64,000 bases of DNA from Macrostomum hystrix (lineage: Eukaryota > Platyhelminthes > Macrostomidae). The notes under the pieces were generated by a model. That model was not told the DNA's origin. It worked only from the letters and a program-made list of their open reading frames with translations, and made no database searches. The translations under genes were made by a program, and so were the position numbers. The stretch spans positions 2,728,001 to 2,792,000 of the forward strand of contig CATNEN010000007.1 of the NCBI GenBank assembly GCA_950097015.1. The letters run 5' to 3'. Positions 12,117 to 22,512 of the stretch are shown here, piece after piece; positions within the stretch are counted from its first letter, which is position 1, and each line of letters starts with the position of its first letter.

Positions 12117-15100
12117 ATGACTACGACACCTGCGTCGCAGCTCGCGGACCTAGCAGCATTCAACGGGCATTTGCTGATGAGGTGCGCCCACCTGAGAAAT
12201 CAAAAAGATCCTAAAGACGTCCTGTCGATGTATCGCTACTTCGAGTGCTTGAACGCCACCGAGGTGATGAAAATGTTTCACCAGCAACTGAGCCAGGTGC
12301 AGGACGAGTTAAACAAAGCCTTTCCCTTCCTGCTGGCCATGACCTGCATTCAGGTGCTGCTCATTGTCTTTGGCATCGCTGGCAATCTCTTTCTACTCAT
12401 CGCGGCCGCTCGCTGCCGCGCCTTGAAGAAGCAAAGAATCTGCTTTGTGATTAACCTGGCCGTGTCCGACCTGATCCTGTGCGTGTTCACCCAGCCCTTC
12501 AACATCATCAGGCTGATGCAGCGCTACGGCAGCTGGGATTGGGGCGTGCCGCTCTGCAAGCTGGTGTCCAGCCTCACCGGTGTCAACCTGTTCGCTTCCA
12601 CCTTCTCTGTTGTTGCCATCGCCCTGGACAGAATGCAGGTGAGAAAGCTTACGCGCCAGTTTATCTGGGGAAATTCCTGCATTGGCTGTTTGTCGCATAG
12701 TTTTTGGTGATAATCTCAATAGTCTTATAGCAATGGTGTGTACTTTTCGAGATTACGGCTGGTTCTTTGATAATGATTCGCTCTCGTATCTTCAGAAATG
12801 TTTGGCGTTTGTTTGAAATGTTTTATTTTTCTTCTAAACGGCTCTCGTTTCTTAAAGTTTTTCTCGTTTCTTAGAAATGGGTTCCGTTTCTTGGAGAGGG
12901 CTCCCGTTTCTTTGAAACAGTTCTCGTTTCTTGGAAACAGTTCTCGATTCTTTGAAACGGTTCTCGTTTCTTGTAAGTGGTTCTCGTTTCTTGTAAATGG
13001 TTCTCGTTTCTTGTAAGTGGTTCTCGCTTCTTGTAAGTGGTTCTCGTTTCTTGTAAGTGGTTCTCGTTTCTTGTAAGTGGTTCTCGTTTCTTGTAAGTGG
13101 TTCTCGTTTCTTGTAAGTGGTTCTCGTTTCTTGTAAGTGGTTCTCGTTTCTTGTAAGTGGTTCTCGTTTCTTGTAAGTGGTTCTCGTTTCTTGTAAGTGG
13201 TTCTCGTTTCTTGTAAGTGGTTCTCGTTTCTTGTAAGTGCATGGTTCTCGTTTCTTGTAAGTGGTTCTCGTTACTTGGAAACGGTTTCAGTTTTTTGTGT
13301 TGATGGGGTTTCCTTTGTAATGATTGGCGCTTCTTGGAAACTTGCCCAGTTTCATCGGTTATAATGGGCGTTGCTTTCGTAATTGTGGGTCTAAACTTTT
13401 GAAGGTATTTTTTCTTGAATCATCCACTGGTGCCTCAAACATTCGCACTATTTCTTCACAAACTTTTCAATCGGTCTTCCACATCCCAGTGTCTCCTCAC
13501 AGGACTAACCCAATCAATATTTGAATTCAATAACCGTACGCACAGATTTTCAGGCCTAAAATGTCTATGATTTTCAATTGGGTCACGCCCAGGATGTTTA
13601 CTAACTGGCTGGGGGGCCTGGACCAGATTCGGCCGAAATCCAATATCCCCTCTGCTGGGCGTCACAGAAGGAGGAAATGAAAGGTCTCATTTGGCTCGAG
13701 TTGTGTCTCGTCTGCCACTTTCTTCGCTGCTTGCAAAAAAGGCTGCGATTGGGTTGGATGAATTTCCCCAGGGGATGAACTGAGGGCATGGGATGAGGAT
13801 GCTAGTGAGATGGGATTTCAGTCTGCTCAGCCGCACGATGAGGCAATGATTTATTTTCTCTGGTGGCTTGAATTCCTCAAGATTTGAAGTGTTCGATGAG
13901 GGAACAGGCCGCAGGTGGTTGGATGGCGATTTCGAAGTGTCTGCGGCTTGAGAATGGTCTCAAAAATGGATGTTCATAATTTATTGGGGTCTGACAGAAT
14001 CTGGGTTGTGCTCGATAAATACTTGACTAGACAGCATATGCTCAGGACTACTGTATACTCAGGACTGTATGCTCAGGACTACTGTATACTCAGGACTGTA
14101 TGCTCAGGACTACTGTATACTCAGGACTGTATGCTCAGGACTACTGTATACTCAGGACTGTATGCTCAGGACTGTATACTCAGGACTACTGTATACTCAG
14201 GACTGTATGCTCAGGACTGTATACTCGGGTTTACTCTGTTTCGAATCAAAAAACATATTCAAGCACTAAATATATTAAAGGCATTACATATGAAACTTTG
14301 AACAAATGAATTACGAGCATCTGTATCACTCTAAACTAGCGTTGCAATTCTCCTAATTGCAATGTGCAGTCGTTTCTTCTGAGTGATTCAACACTTTGAC
14401 CACAAAGGATCGCGGACTTAAGCAGAGGTAGCAGATGAGGCCGAGGCTTACGAGACGTATGTGTCAGTTTTAGCGGGCCAGTGTGCCAAGGTTTGATTAC
14501 CAAGAAATGTGGCCCTCTTTCACTTTTTTTCTCTTAGTTTTACAACTGCTCGCTCGATTGGCTTTCTTGATGTGCTCAGCGATGTTCTCAATGCTCAAAT
14601 ATGTTTCTACTTACTAGCTTTGAATTTTATCCAATGGTCGCTATGTTCGTTTCGTAATATCAAAATTGATTGTTAAGCTGAGAGTTAAGATCTGCAGTAA
14701 GATCATATTGAATATTGCAATCGGTCAATTCCTTCGACATTCTCAAGGCATTTATAGGGCTTTGTACCCCAAGTGTTACTACAAGGACAGCTCGAAATTC
14801 AGATGAAATTAGATGACAAACAAGGAACAAATTTTCCTGAGGACACTGTTCAAAGTATACCCGCCCGTCTTCCAGCTGACTCTGCGTCCTTCCAAGCAGC
14901 CGCTTTCGCCACTGAAAATCGGCCTCAGTGTCACAGCCATCTGGCTGATCTCCTGCCTGCTCGCCAGTCCGCTGCTCTTCTTCGCTGGCGTCGTGGAGGA
15001 CACGGTCAGGTGGGACCGCAAGCACTACCTGTGCGGCGAGGACTACCTTCACCACGGTCAATGGCTGAAGGCTGCCAAGCTGCTGTATAGTGCCGCCACG

Positions 15101-16023
15101 ATCCTGGTCCAGTACCTGGTGCCTCTGGTCATCATCAGCTTCGCGTATGTCAGCATCTACTGCCGCCTGCGCCGACGACCAGTCAACCAGCAGCAGCAGC
15201 AGCCTTTGCCTGTCCCGGCTGTTCAACTACAGTGGACGGCAGAGCAGAGACATCTGGAGCGAGCGAAGCGAAGAAGACAATTCAGGACCAACTGCTTGCT
15301 GGGAGCTGTGGCTGTCGGCTTCGCTCTGGCTTGGCTGCCGCTGACAATGTCCAATCTGGTGCAGGACTATCAGGTAGGCAGTGGGTTTGATTATTCAATT
15401 ATAGAGATTGTGAGGTGTAGGCTAGGATTCGAAGTTAAAAATTCGACTGAGCTGCGCAAAATCCACAGGACTGGCGCCGTAGACAACCCTTAGCCGCCAG
15501 CTCGACATCAAAGTCTGCTCGATCGGCAGCCTCGAGTGGTCACGGTGGAGGAGACAGCGGCGAAAGCGGTGGCGTCGGGGGGATGAGCATTGGCGTCAGC
15601 GCCTTCTTTCACAGCCTCTGCCTGACGCTAATCCTCATGTCCACCTGCATGAACGCCGTCATCTACGGCTTCTTTAACAGCAAGCTGAAGGGACAGTACA
15701 GCGACTTGCTGTGCCGTTGCTTTTGTCGTTCAAGCGAGCATTCCGGGCGTCAGGCTGGTGGCGGAGCCCAAAACAACGATGCCAGAGTCAAGAGCGGCGC
15801 TTACAAGGCGGCAAAGAAAAAGTGCGCTTCAACAGCCGATGCCGAGCGCCAGCCTCTGGGACGGCGCAGGTCCTGGCAGCAGTCGGCGAACTCCATCGAT
15901 CTGCAATGGAGCGCTATTCTCAAAGCCGAAGAGCTGGCTCTGCGCAGCGAGTGTCTGCCCTTAATGACGACGACGACCCGCTGCCAGCTGGCGCAAAACG
16001 ACACGGAGAATAAAGACGTCTGA
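12117..16023 (+). CDS. Neuropeptide Y/F-type rhodopsin-family GPCR
   Basis: Three phase-0 exons, 12117-12638, 14876-15373 and 15469-16023, encode 524 residues. Seven helices are visible. TM1 has GN (N90), TM2 LAVSD (D118), and Cys147 pairs with Cys227 of loop 2. The TM3 end is D171-R172-M173, followed by LTLRPSKQP, which aligns with the DRYxVxxxPTxP region of NPY/NPF receptors; this supports the first junction. TM4 has W197, TM5 P257, TM6 AWLP (327-329) and TM7 NAVIY (402-406). A predicted glycosylation site is N46. Departures from the family are DRM for DRY, NAxxY for NPxxY and a 38-residue Ser/Gly-rich insert before TM7. It would be a plasma-membrane peptide receptor coupled to G proteins; the exact ligand cannot be read. 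Intron 1 holds two minisatellites. AATAAA at 16009-16014 lies inside the last codons. Confidence 0.88.
12786..13290. repeat. Intronic minisatellite, 20-bp unit with donor-like motif
   Basis: About 20 units of TTCTCGTTTCTTGTAAGTGG lie in GPCR intron 1, with diverged units at the left end. Each unit contains TTGTAAGT on the sense strand, close to a 5' splice-site consensus. Confidence 0.95.
14032..14230. repeat. Intronic minisatellite, ~31-bp unit
   Basis: About 6-7 units built of ATGCTCAGGACT and CTGTATACTCAGGACTG alternate in GPCR intron 1. They contain repeated CTCAG|GA, which resembles a 3' splice site. Confidence 0.9.
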
Positions 16024-16135
16024 CCGGCCTTCGACCAAGTTATCGGCCCTGGACTGAAAAAATTCATTCAACTTGTGTTAAGTCTTCAATTTTAAAGCCA
16101 TATAAGGATGAAGGATTATTGTGGAATCAATTCAA

Positions 16136-16667
16136 CAGTAGAAAGACGACGGAGGTTTTTAAATACCCACATTTTTCTTTTTTCTGTATCCTAAAATTTT
16201 CAACCAATTTAGCCCAGAAAACGGGCTAAAATTTTTTGCTTTATCCGATTAAACAATTTTCTGAATCACAAAACATCGCGGCATTGTCGATATATTCAAC
16301 GATTCGCGTCGGCGTGTCAATTGGCAAAATTTCATCATGCAATCATATCGGCTATCGTATATTGTTGACTATTTTGCTAATTTTTTCACTTTTAAACCAA
16401 TATATGGATTCGCCAAAAAGGTTTTTGCAGAGAAATGTTAGTTGTCCTTCTCAGCAGGGACTGCGACAAGGATCCCTGAATATCTCACCGATGCTGACTT
16501 GGACTGCATTGGAAGTTACACCATCATAAAAAACGGAAAATTTAGATTCAGATGGTGGAATTTCACGAAACTCGGTCATTCGGTTTGGGAGCAGCAGTGA
16601 AGTGGGCAGTGGGTATTTGAATTCATTTGTCTTTCCTCAGGGAGAAAATAGCGCGATCTTTCTACTG
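16136..16667. mobile_element. TTAA-targeting MITE with CAGTAG termini
   Basis: The left end is CAGTAGAAAGACGACGG and the right end, read inverted, CAGTAGAAAGATCGCG. A second inverted match (AAATACCCAC) lies further in. Flanks are TCAA at 16132-16135 and TTAA at 16668-16671, consistent with a TTAA target duplication carrying one substitution. It is 532 bp with no transposase frame. TTAA duplication is known for piggyBac and Kolobok elements; which one this is cannot be told. Confidence 0.65.
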
Positions 16668-16671
16668 TTAA

Positions 16672-19600
16672 GAGATTCGACATCATCCTATAAGCCCAGT
16701 TGTTTTTGAGTTATCTAAATCTCCAGTTTTGCAAGGGAATCCACGAAAAGCACAATTGGATGAATTCCGAATATCTCGTGTACCATTCTTGTGGAAGACG
16801 TAAAGTAAACTTGTTTTTTCGCCTATTCCCATTTCCCATCATACAAAAATGCTGTTGCGTATATAGTGTACATTATGTCAAGTGTCATGTAAAATATTTT
16901 ACTAACAAACCAATTTTTATCGATGCATTCCACGGAGATTAAAGTTTCTAATTTGATTCACACCATCATACTAACTCTACAGTTCTCGATAACGTTATTG
17001 CTATTAGTTTTTTGGGCTGTCGCGAGCTATAAAAAGCGACATTTTTCTAAAATTCACCTTAAAAATGCCTAAGCAATAACTTAGGTATTGCTTACCTAAT
17101 ACATAATGCCTAATTAGGTATTTTGGATATTATTCTATATAACTATATTCTATAATATATTTTAGATATATTATATTCATACTATTATTTAGGTATTATT
17201 AATGGGCTCATGAAGGCCCATGAAACTTGAGCTGACGTATGAACCACGGGGATGCTAAGTGGCGGCCGACCTTGTCGCCAGGTTGACTTTTTGGTAGGAA
17301 AAACGATGGGATTATATATATATATATATATATATGTTAGAAATCACGCATCACGCACATGAACCGTCATGGTAAGTCTCCTTAAGCCCAGCCGGGACCC
17401 TGTCGCTGTGACTGTTCAACCGAGCCCTACCGTCTTGTGATTGGCCCGACGTTGTACATACAGTAAGCTTGAGGAAGGTGAGAAGGGTGGCATTACATAA
17501 TTGTTTGCGTAATATGTTCATTAATTATGCATTCGCTCAACAATTACATACATTTCTGAACTACTTAAAATATTCATTTTGAAGATTTAGTTCAGTATAG
17601 ATTAAGTATTACTGCAATTCGATAATCTCATGAACGAAATCATATATTTTTAAGAAATCAAGTTGGCAGCAAAATTTCGAGAAAAGTACTAGACCTAGAC
17701 AAGACAAGCAAACTTTTTAAGAAGCTTATTTATTGATATGGTTCAAAACGAGACAGCTGTTTAATGTCAAGGACCACTAGGAGAATATTACTCCTATCCC
17801 AACTTCTTCCAATTGGTCCTTGATGTAAGCATCACAAAAACTTGTGTTAGTTTTGAGATTATGCAATTATGCATTATGCAATGTGCTTTTGTAGGTTGTC
17901 AGCTGCGACCCGACTAAGTCCAATATCACATGTGTTCAGACCGTCCACCGACTAAATGATAAAGCAAATCACAGCAATACAGGCAATTTATAGTCCGAAG
18001 TTGTATTGAAGATAATGAACAAGAACTTATATTGTTATAAAATCGATTACATGCAGTGAATTATTCCAAGACCTCTTTGAAATTATTAGACATTTGGCTT
18101 CAGTTCCCTTTCGGCTCCAACAAGTTGGTTCGCCGTATTTTAGCAAACTGTTTTTGCGAGTTTATTAATTAATCTAATTTACGCCCTCTTCCTTAAACCC
18201 GTATTTTTTTCAGTTAAAATCGAGAAATAGATTCATAAACTAGAGCTTCAACATTAAAATTTCTAAAAAGGTAGCTGAACGATTTGATTTACTTTGAAAG
18301 TCAACAAAACATATAGTTAAACCCGGAATAATTGCGTCGCGCTGATTCAAGATTCACAGACTCTACATTATAACTGTATAATACTAGTAAAGCCTTGAAA
18401 TACTGTAACTTTTTTAATGACCTATAACTTCGACTTATGTCGACTAGAATTGGCTCAACAGGCTACTTGCCTGCGCCAACTATTACAACTATGTCTATTT
18501 CTTACTATATTCAATTTATATTATTCTTTTCATAGAACACTCTTGTGTCTAATAGTAATACTGCATATTGTAGCTTTTATAAATGTTATATAAACTATTT
18601 AATGATTAAAAAACTACATTTTGTTCCTTTTTGTTGTAATTTGTTGTCCTTATGTTGTAATGAGAAGAGTTAGGTCACTCTTAGTTTGTTGAGTAGGCCC
18701 TAGTCCCTAGAGTGTAGACATTTTGGCTATCCAATAGCTATAGAACTGTTCGTTTAATTAATTTTCTGCCTAAATTCGATTCTTTTATATTTGCTGAGGT
18801 AAAAATATGAAACACATGAAAGAATTAACAGTTTAACACACATGGGGCATTTTTACTATTATCTCTTTTTTAATCTATTTTTAATCTCTTTTTACATTAT
18901 CTCTACGGACTAGACTATACAAAAATACAATAGGTGAATAGCTGTCTGGGTTATACTAACAAAATTACAAAATCTTTGTGAAACTTGCATCTCTTGTCTA
19001 GCCCATAAATAAATAAAAAATGTAGCTGTTAGTTAAATTAACAATAACATAAGCTTCATTACAAGAATATAGTTGTTGCTGTCATTTATCATCATTGTCA
19101 TGTTTATTATTCTGGTATAAAGGTATTTACAAAATCCTTTAAAGGTCAGTAATCTTCAGACAGTCCTTTGACTTTTTTGAAGTTTAATCCATATTATTGG
19201 TTATTATCTTACAAAAAATACTATACAAAAAATTGCTTCTAAAATCCTTAATTCCTTATCTCCCACTAAGTATGGTCATCCTGTGACATGGAAGCCATTC
19301 CATAGAAAGTAGTTGTAGATGTCAGAACAAATGGTTTTCTTTTTTAAAATCAGCATTCTAAAAACCCCTATGTCCTAGTCTAGACCATGTAGTGTTTCTG
19401 GCATGTATTTGCTTTGGACTGTCATACATGGCATCCATTGGAATATATTTCAATTTCAAGGGGTTGGTATGCACCATGGTGTGCATGGCCAGCATTCATG
19501 AATCAAAAAAAGAGATAAAAATATGTTTCGCATAGGGCCTATATATGTATTATTTATATCCAATTGTTGTGAATCGTAAAAAAATAGCAGTAAAAATATA

Positions 19601-20557
19601 AAACCCACAAAAACTATATTAGTAACATACAATAGTGCTCTATCAACTAATTAGAATGGACTTTGCATGACTACAACATAAGTTTTGTTAGCTGTCAATA
19701 ATTTTTCTATTTTTGTAAATTGGACTATTGATACTTGAAGTCAATTAATTTTTATATGCTCCATTGCTCTAAGCTAAATAATGGGTAAAATATATGACAT
19801 ATTTACAATTTACAATTATCAGGTTTATCAGTGTTACTGCTAAGTGTTCAATTTGATCATTGCGAACATACTAACCAAGCAGTTAAGTGCAAGCAACACA
19901 GCCATGAGCTGGAATTGAAAAAATGAAAAAAAAAACAATTATAATGTAAAATAGTTTTTGTATACTTAAAAAAGTATCATCAATGCTCTTGATGTATTGT
20001 TTTTATTTCACTCTTTTTCACGTCTTCAATTGAAAAAATTAGAGATGTTTAAAAAATGTTGCATAGGTAAAAGTTAAATAGTTATATTTTTATAAAGTTG
20101 ATGTGTATCAACTTATGTATGCTATAGCATATATTTTATGATATAGTGGTTGTTCTATAAGTTAGTTTATATATATTTATTTACAATATTATTTTTGTTT
20201 CACGTATTTAAATATTTATTGCCAATTTTTATGTCTTAAAAGACAATATTTTTTGAGAATTTGTTAGGTTAAAATATATTATTTATATATAAAAATTGTC
20301 TTTTTAATGTTAGAATAAAATAGGACTCTGAGCTTATTTAAAGAGGCAATAGAGGGCCTAGTGGCAAGGAGGTGAAACTTCTCTCTCTCTCTATGAAAGA
20401 TAAAGATTTATTTTTCATGCACTGCACTGTTATGCAGTTATGCACTGATGAAGTATTTCAATAGACAAGTAAGGATATAGTTATTTCTGGTTTTATATAT
20501 AATCTCACACTAGGCTATAGAAGGCTTTATACCATTAGGAGTTTAAATTGATTTCAG
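16672..20557. other. AT-rich intergenic or intronic tract
   Basis: About 3.9 kb of AT-rich sequence has no recognisable coding region. A more GC-rich island at about 17200-17470 includes ATG directly followed by GTAAGT (17369-17377), which may be the first exon of TSEN34. An (AT)n run lies near 17312-17335. Confidence 0.4.
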
Positions 20558-21563
20558 CAGCCAGTCCAAGCCACAGTGACTCATTGTGCCGCTACTGGCC
20601 AATTTCTTATTTGGGATGCCGGCTCCGCGCAGCGCCTGCGGCTCAGCCGCTTCATCGCCGCTCCGATTGGCACTCTTCCAAGATGCCCCCGTCAGAACCG
20701 AGCCCTGTACCTGCCCTGCATGCTGGCACCCGAGCAGGCGGTTGTGGCAGCGGATGTTCTCTCGGGTGTTGAGTTTGTCAGTCAGGCAGCTTGTCCGGCC
20801 TCCGTTGAGTCAGGCGTCATCGCCGAGTACAATCGCCAGCTAGAGACCAACTATTCCGAGGCAGTCGAGGTTCTGCTGGCTCGCCGCAGACTCCGCATGA
20901 CGCCGCACACGGCTGCCATTGCGGCTGGACGGGCAGCCAAGAGACGCCGACTGAGGCGCCTGAACGAGTCGGAATCAGAAGCTAGCTCAAAGGTTCAGCA
21001 ATGTTCCAGCCAGGAATCGAATCTAGTTGAACAACAACAAGGCGAAGAAAATGAAGGAGTCGACCTGGCTGCCGAAGCGCTAGCCGAAGGCCTGCCGCCG
21101 CCTGATCGAGTTGCCATTCATTTGCCGACTCGAACCCCGGACCACTGGCTAAGAGCCGGCGAACAGCTGGGCCTGTCGGAGTTCCCGTCTAGTCCAGCAT
21201 TGTTCGACACACCGCGCAGTCGGCTTCGATTATCAGTTTGGCGTCACCTGTGGCACCTGGGCTACTACCTGACTGGCGGTGCTGCCAACTTCGGTGCCGA
21301 CTATCTCCTTTATCAGGGCGAGCCTCTGCGCTATCACGCCACACACTTGGTGCTGTGCCGTCCGGAGGGAACTCTGCCGCCGCCTCGATGTTTAACCTGT
21401 CATCTTAGGCTGGCCAATGACGCCAAAAAACTGCTTCTAGTGGCAACGCCTTCCACAGGGTCGGATGCCGGGGTCGACTGTCGGGTATTTGCCTGGAGGC
21501 GCGGCGAGGCCGTGGAGATGCGACTGGGTAGCGAGGAGGAGCGCAACTGCCTTGACGCTATGG

Positions 21564-21601
<38 letters not shown>

Positions 21602-21658
21602 ACTACTGGAGCTGCTAGTTGCCGCGAAACAGAAGCAGACTTTGAAGAAGATATTTGA
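20558..21658 (+). CDS. TSEN34: tRNA-splicing endonuclease catalytic subunit SEN34
   Basis: The visible exon encodes 366 residues. The N-terminal part (FLIWDAGSAQRLR, then GTLPRCPRQNRALYLPCML) matches the start of TSEN34, which reads SLVW.AE...LR and G.LPRGPRQN. The C-terminal nuclease domain reads WRHLWHLGYYLTGGAANFGADY, LLYQGEPLRYH and ANDAKKLLLVA. The expected catalytic triad is present: Tyr codon 21311-21313, His 21335-21337, Lys 21428-21430. In other eukaryotes this subunit cuts the 3' splice site of intron-containing pre-tRNAs in the nucleus. A charged linker separates the domains, and a GCT run near the end makes a poly-Ala tract. The frame has a stop at 20549 and no ATG before the conserved N-terminus, so the exon starts at a splice acceptor (TTTCAG at 20552-20557, or CCACAG at 20571-20576). 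The initiator must come from elsewhere. A minisatellite starts directly after the stop. Confidence 0.9.
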
Positions 21659-21675
21659 CCAACGCTCAATGTTTA

Positions 21676-22233
21676 GTCTTTTCCACCTCTATCAACCCTC
21701 TCTTCCAACCTCTATCAACCCTCTCTTCCAACCTCTATCAACCCTCTCTTCCAACCTCTATCAACCCTCTCTTTTACCCTCTATTAACCCTCTCTTCCAC
21801 CCTCTATCAACCCTCTCTTCGACCCTCTATCAACCCTCACTTCCACACTATCAACCCTCTATTCCACCCTCTATCAACCCTCTCTTCGACCCTCTATCAA
21901 CCCTCTCTTCCAACCTCTATCAACCCTCTCTTCCAACCTCTATCAACCCTCTCTTCCAACCTCTATCAACCCTCTCTTCCAACCTCTATCAACCCTCTCT
22001 TCCAACCTCTATCAACCCTCTCTTCCACCCTCTATCAACCCTCTCTTCCAACCTCTATCAACCCTCTCTTCCAACCTCTATCAACCCTCTCTTTTACCCT
22101 CTATTAACCCTCTCTTCCACCCTCTATCAACCCTCTCTTCGACCCTCTATCAACCCTCTCTTCGACCCTCTATCAACCCTCTCTTCGACCCTCTATCAAC
22201 CCTCTCTTCCACCCTCTATCAACCCTCTCTTCC
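21676..22233. repeat. Minisatellite, 23-bp unit, after the TSEN34 stop
   Basis: About 24 units of CTCTATCAACCCTCTCTTCC plus three bases begin about 18 bp after the TGA at 21656-21658. They therefore probably lie in the 3' UTR. Confidence 0.95.
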
Positions 22234-22512
22234 CTAAGTAGTATTTTATTTGAAGTTGCATTTAATGCATTTGAATGTTTTGTGCATCTTGTGTATGTTC
22301 TAATAATGAATATTGTCGATTATTTTGTACTTTTTGGATTTTTTCTTTTTTGTTTTCCTTTTTATACCTTTGTGGGACGAGTCCGTTAGTTATCAATACG
22401 AATAATTTAAGTATTTCTACTGTTGACTTTCCAGCGATTTACTGAACTAAATCGCGGTCGGTCCATTGCCTATTTTGCTTCGAAAACTAAATTGAAAAGC
22501 ATCAGCAGCAGA

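Noticed and set aside
12393-12719. Antisense open frame over GPCR exon 1
   Set aside because: It is a shadow of the conserved sense exon with no independent features.
17340-17460. Spliced-leader RNA gene (ATG followed by GTAAGT)
   Set aside because: No Sm-binding site or 5' stem as in known flatworm leader RNAs was seen, and it is single copy here; a first exon of TSEN34 explains it more simply.
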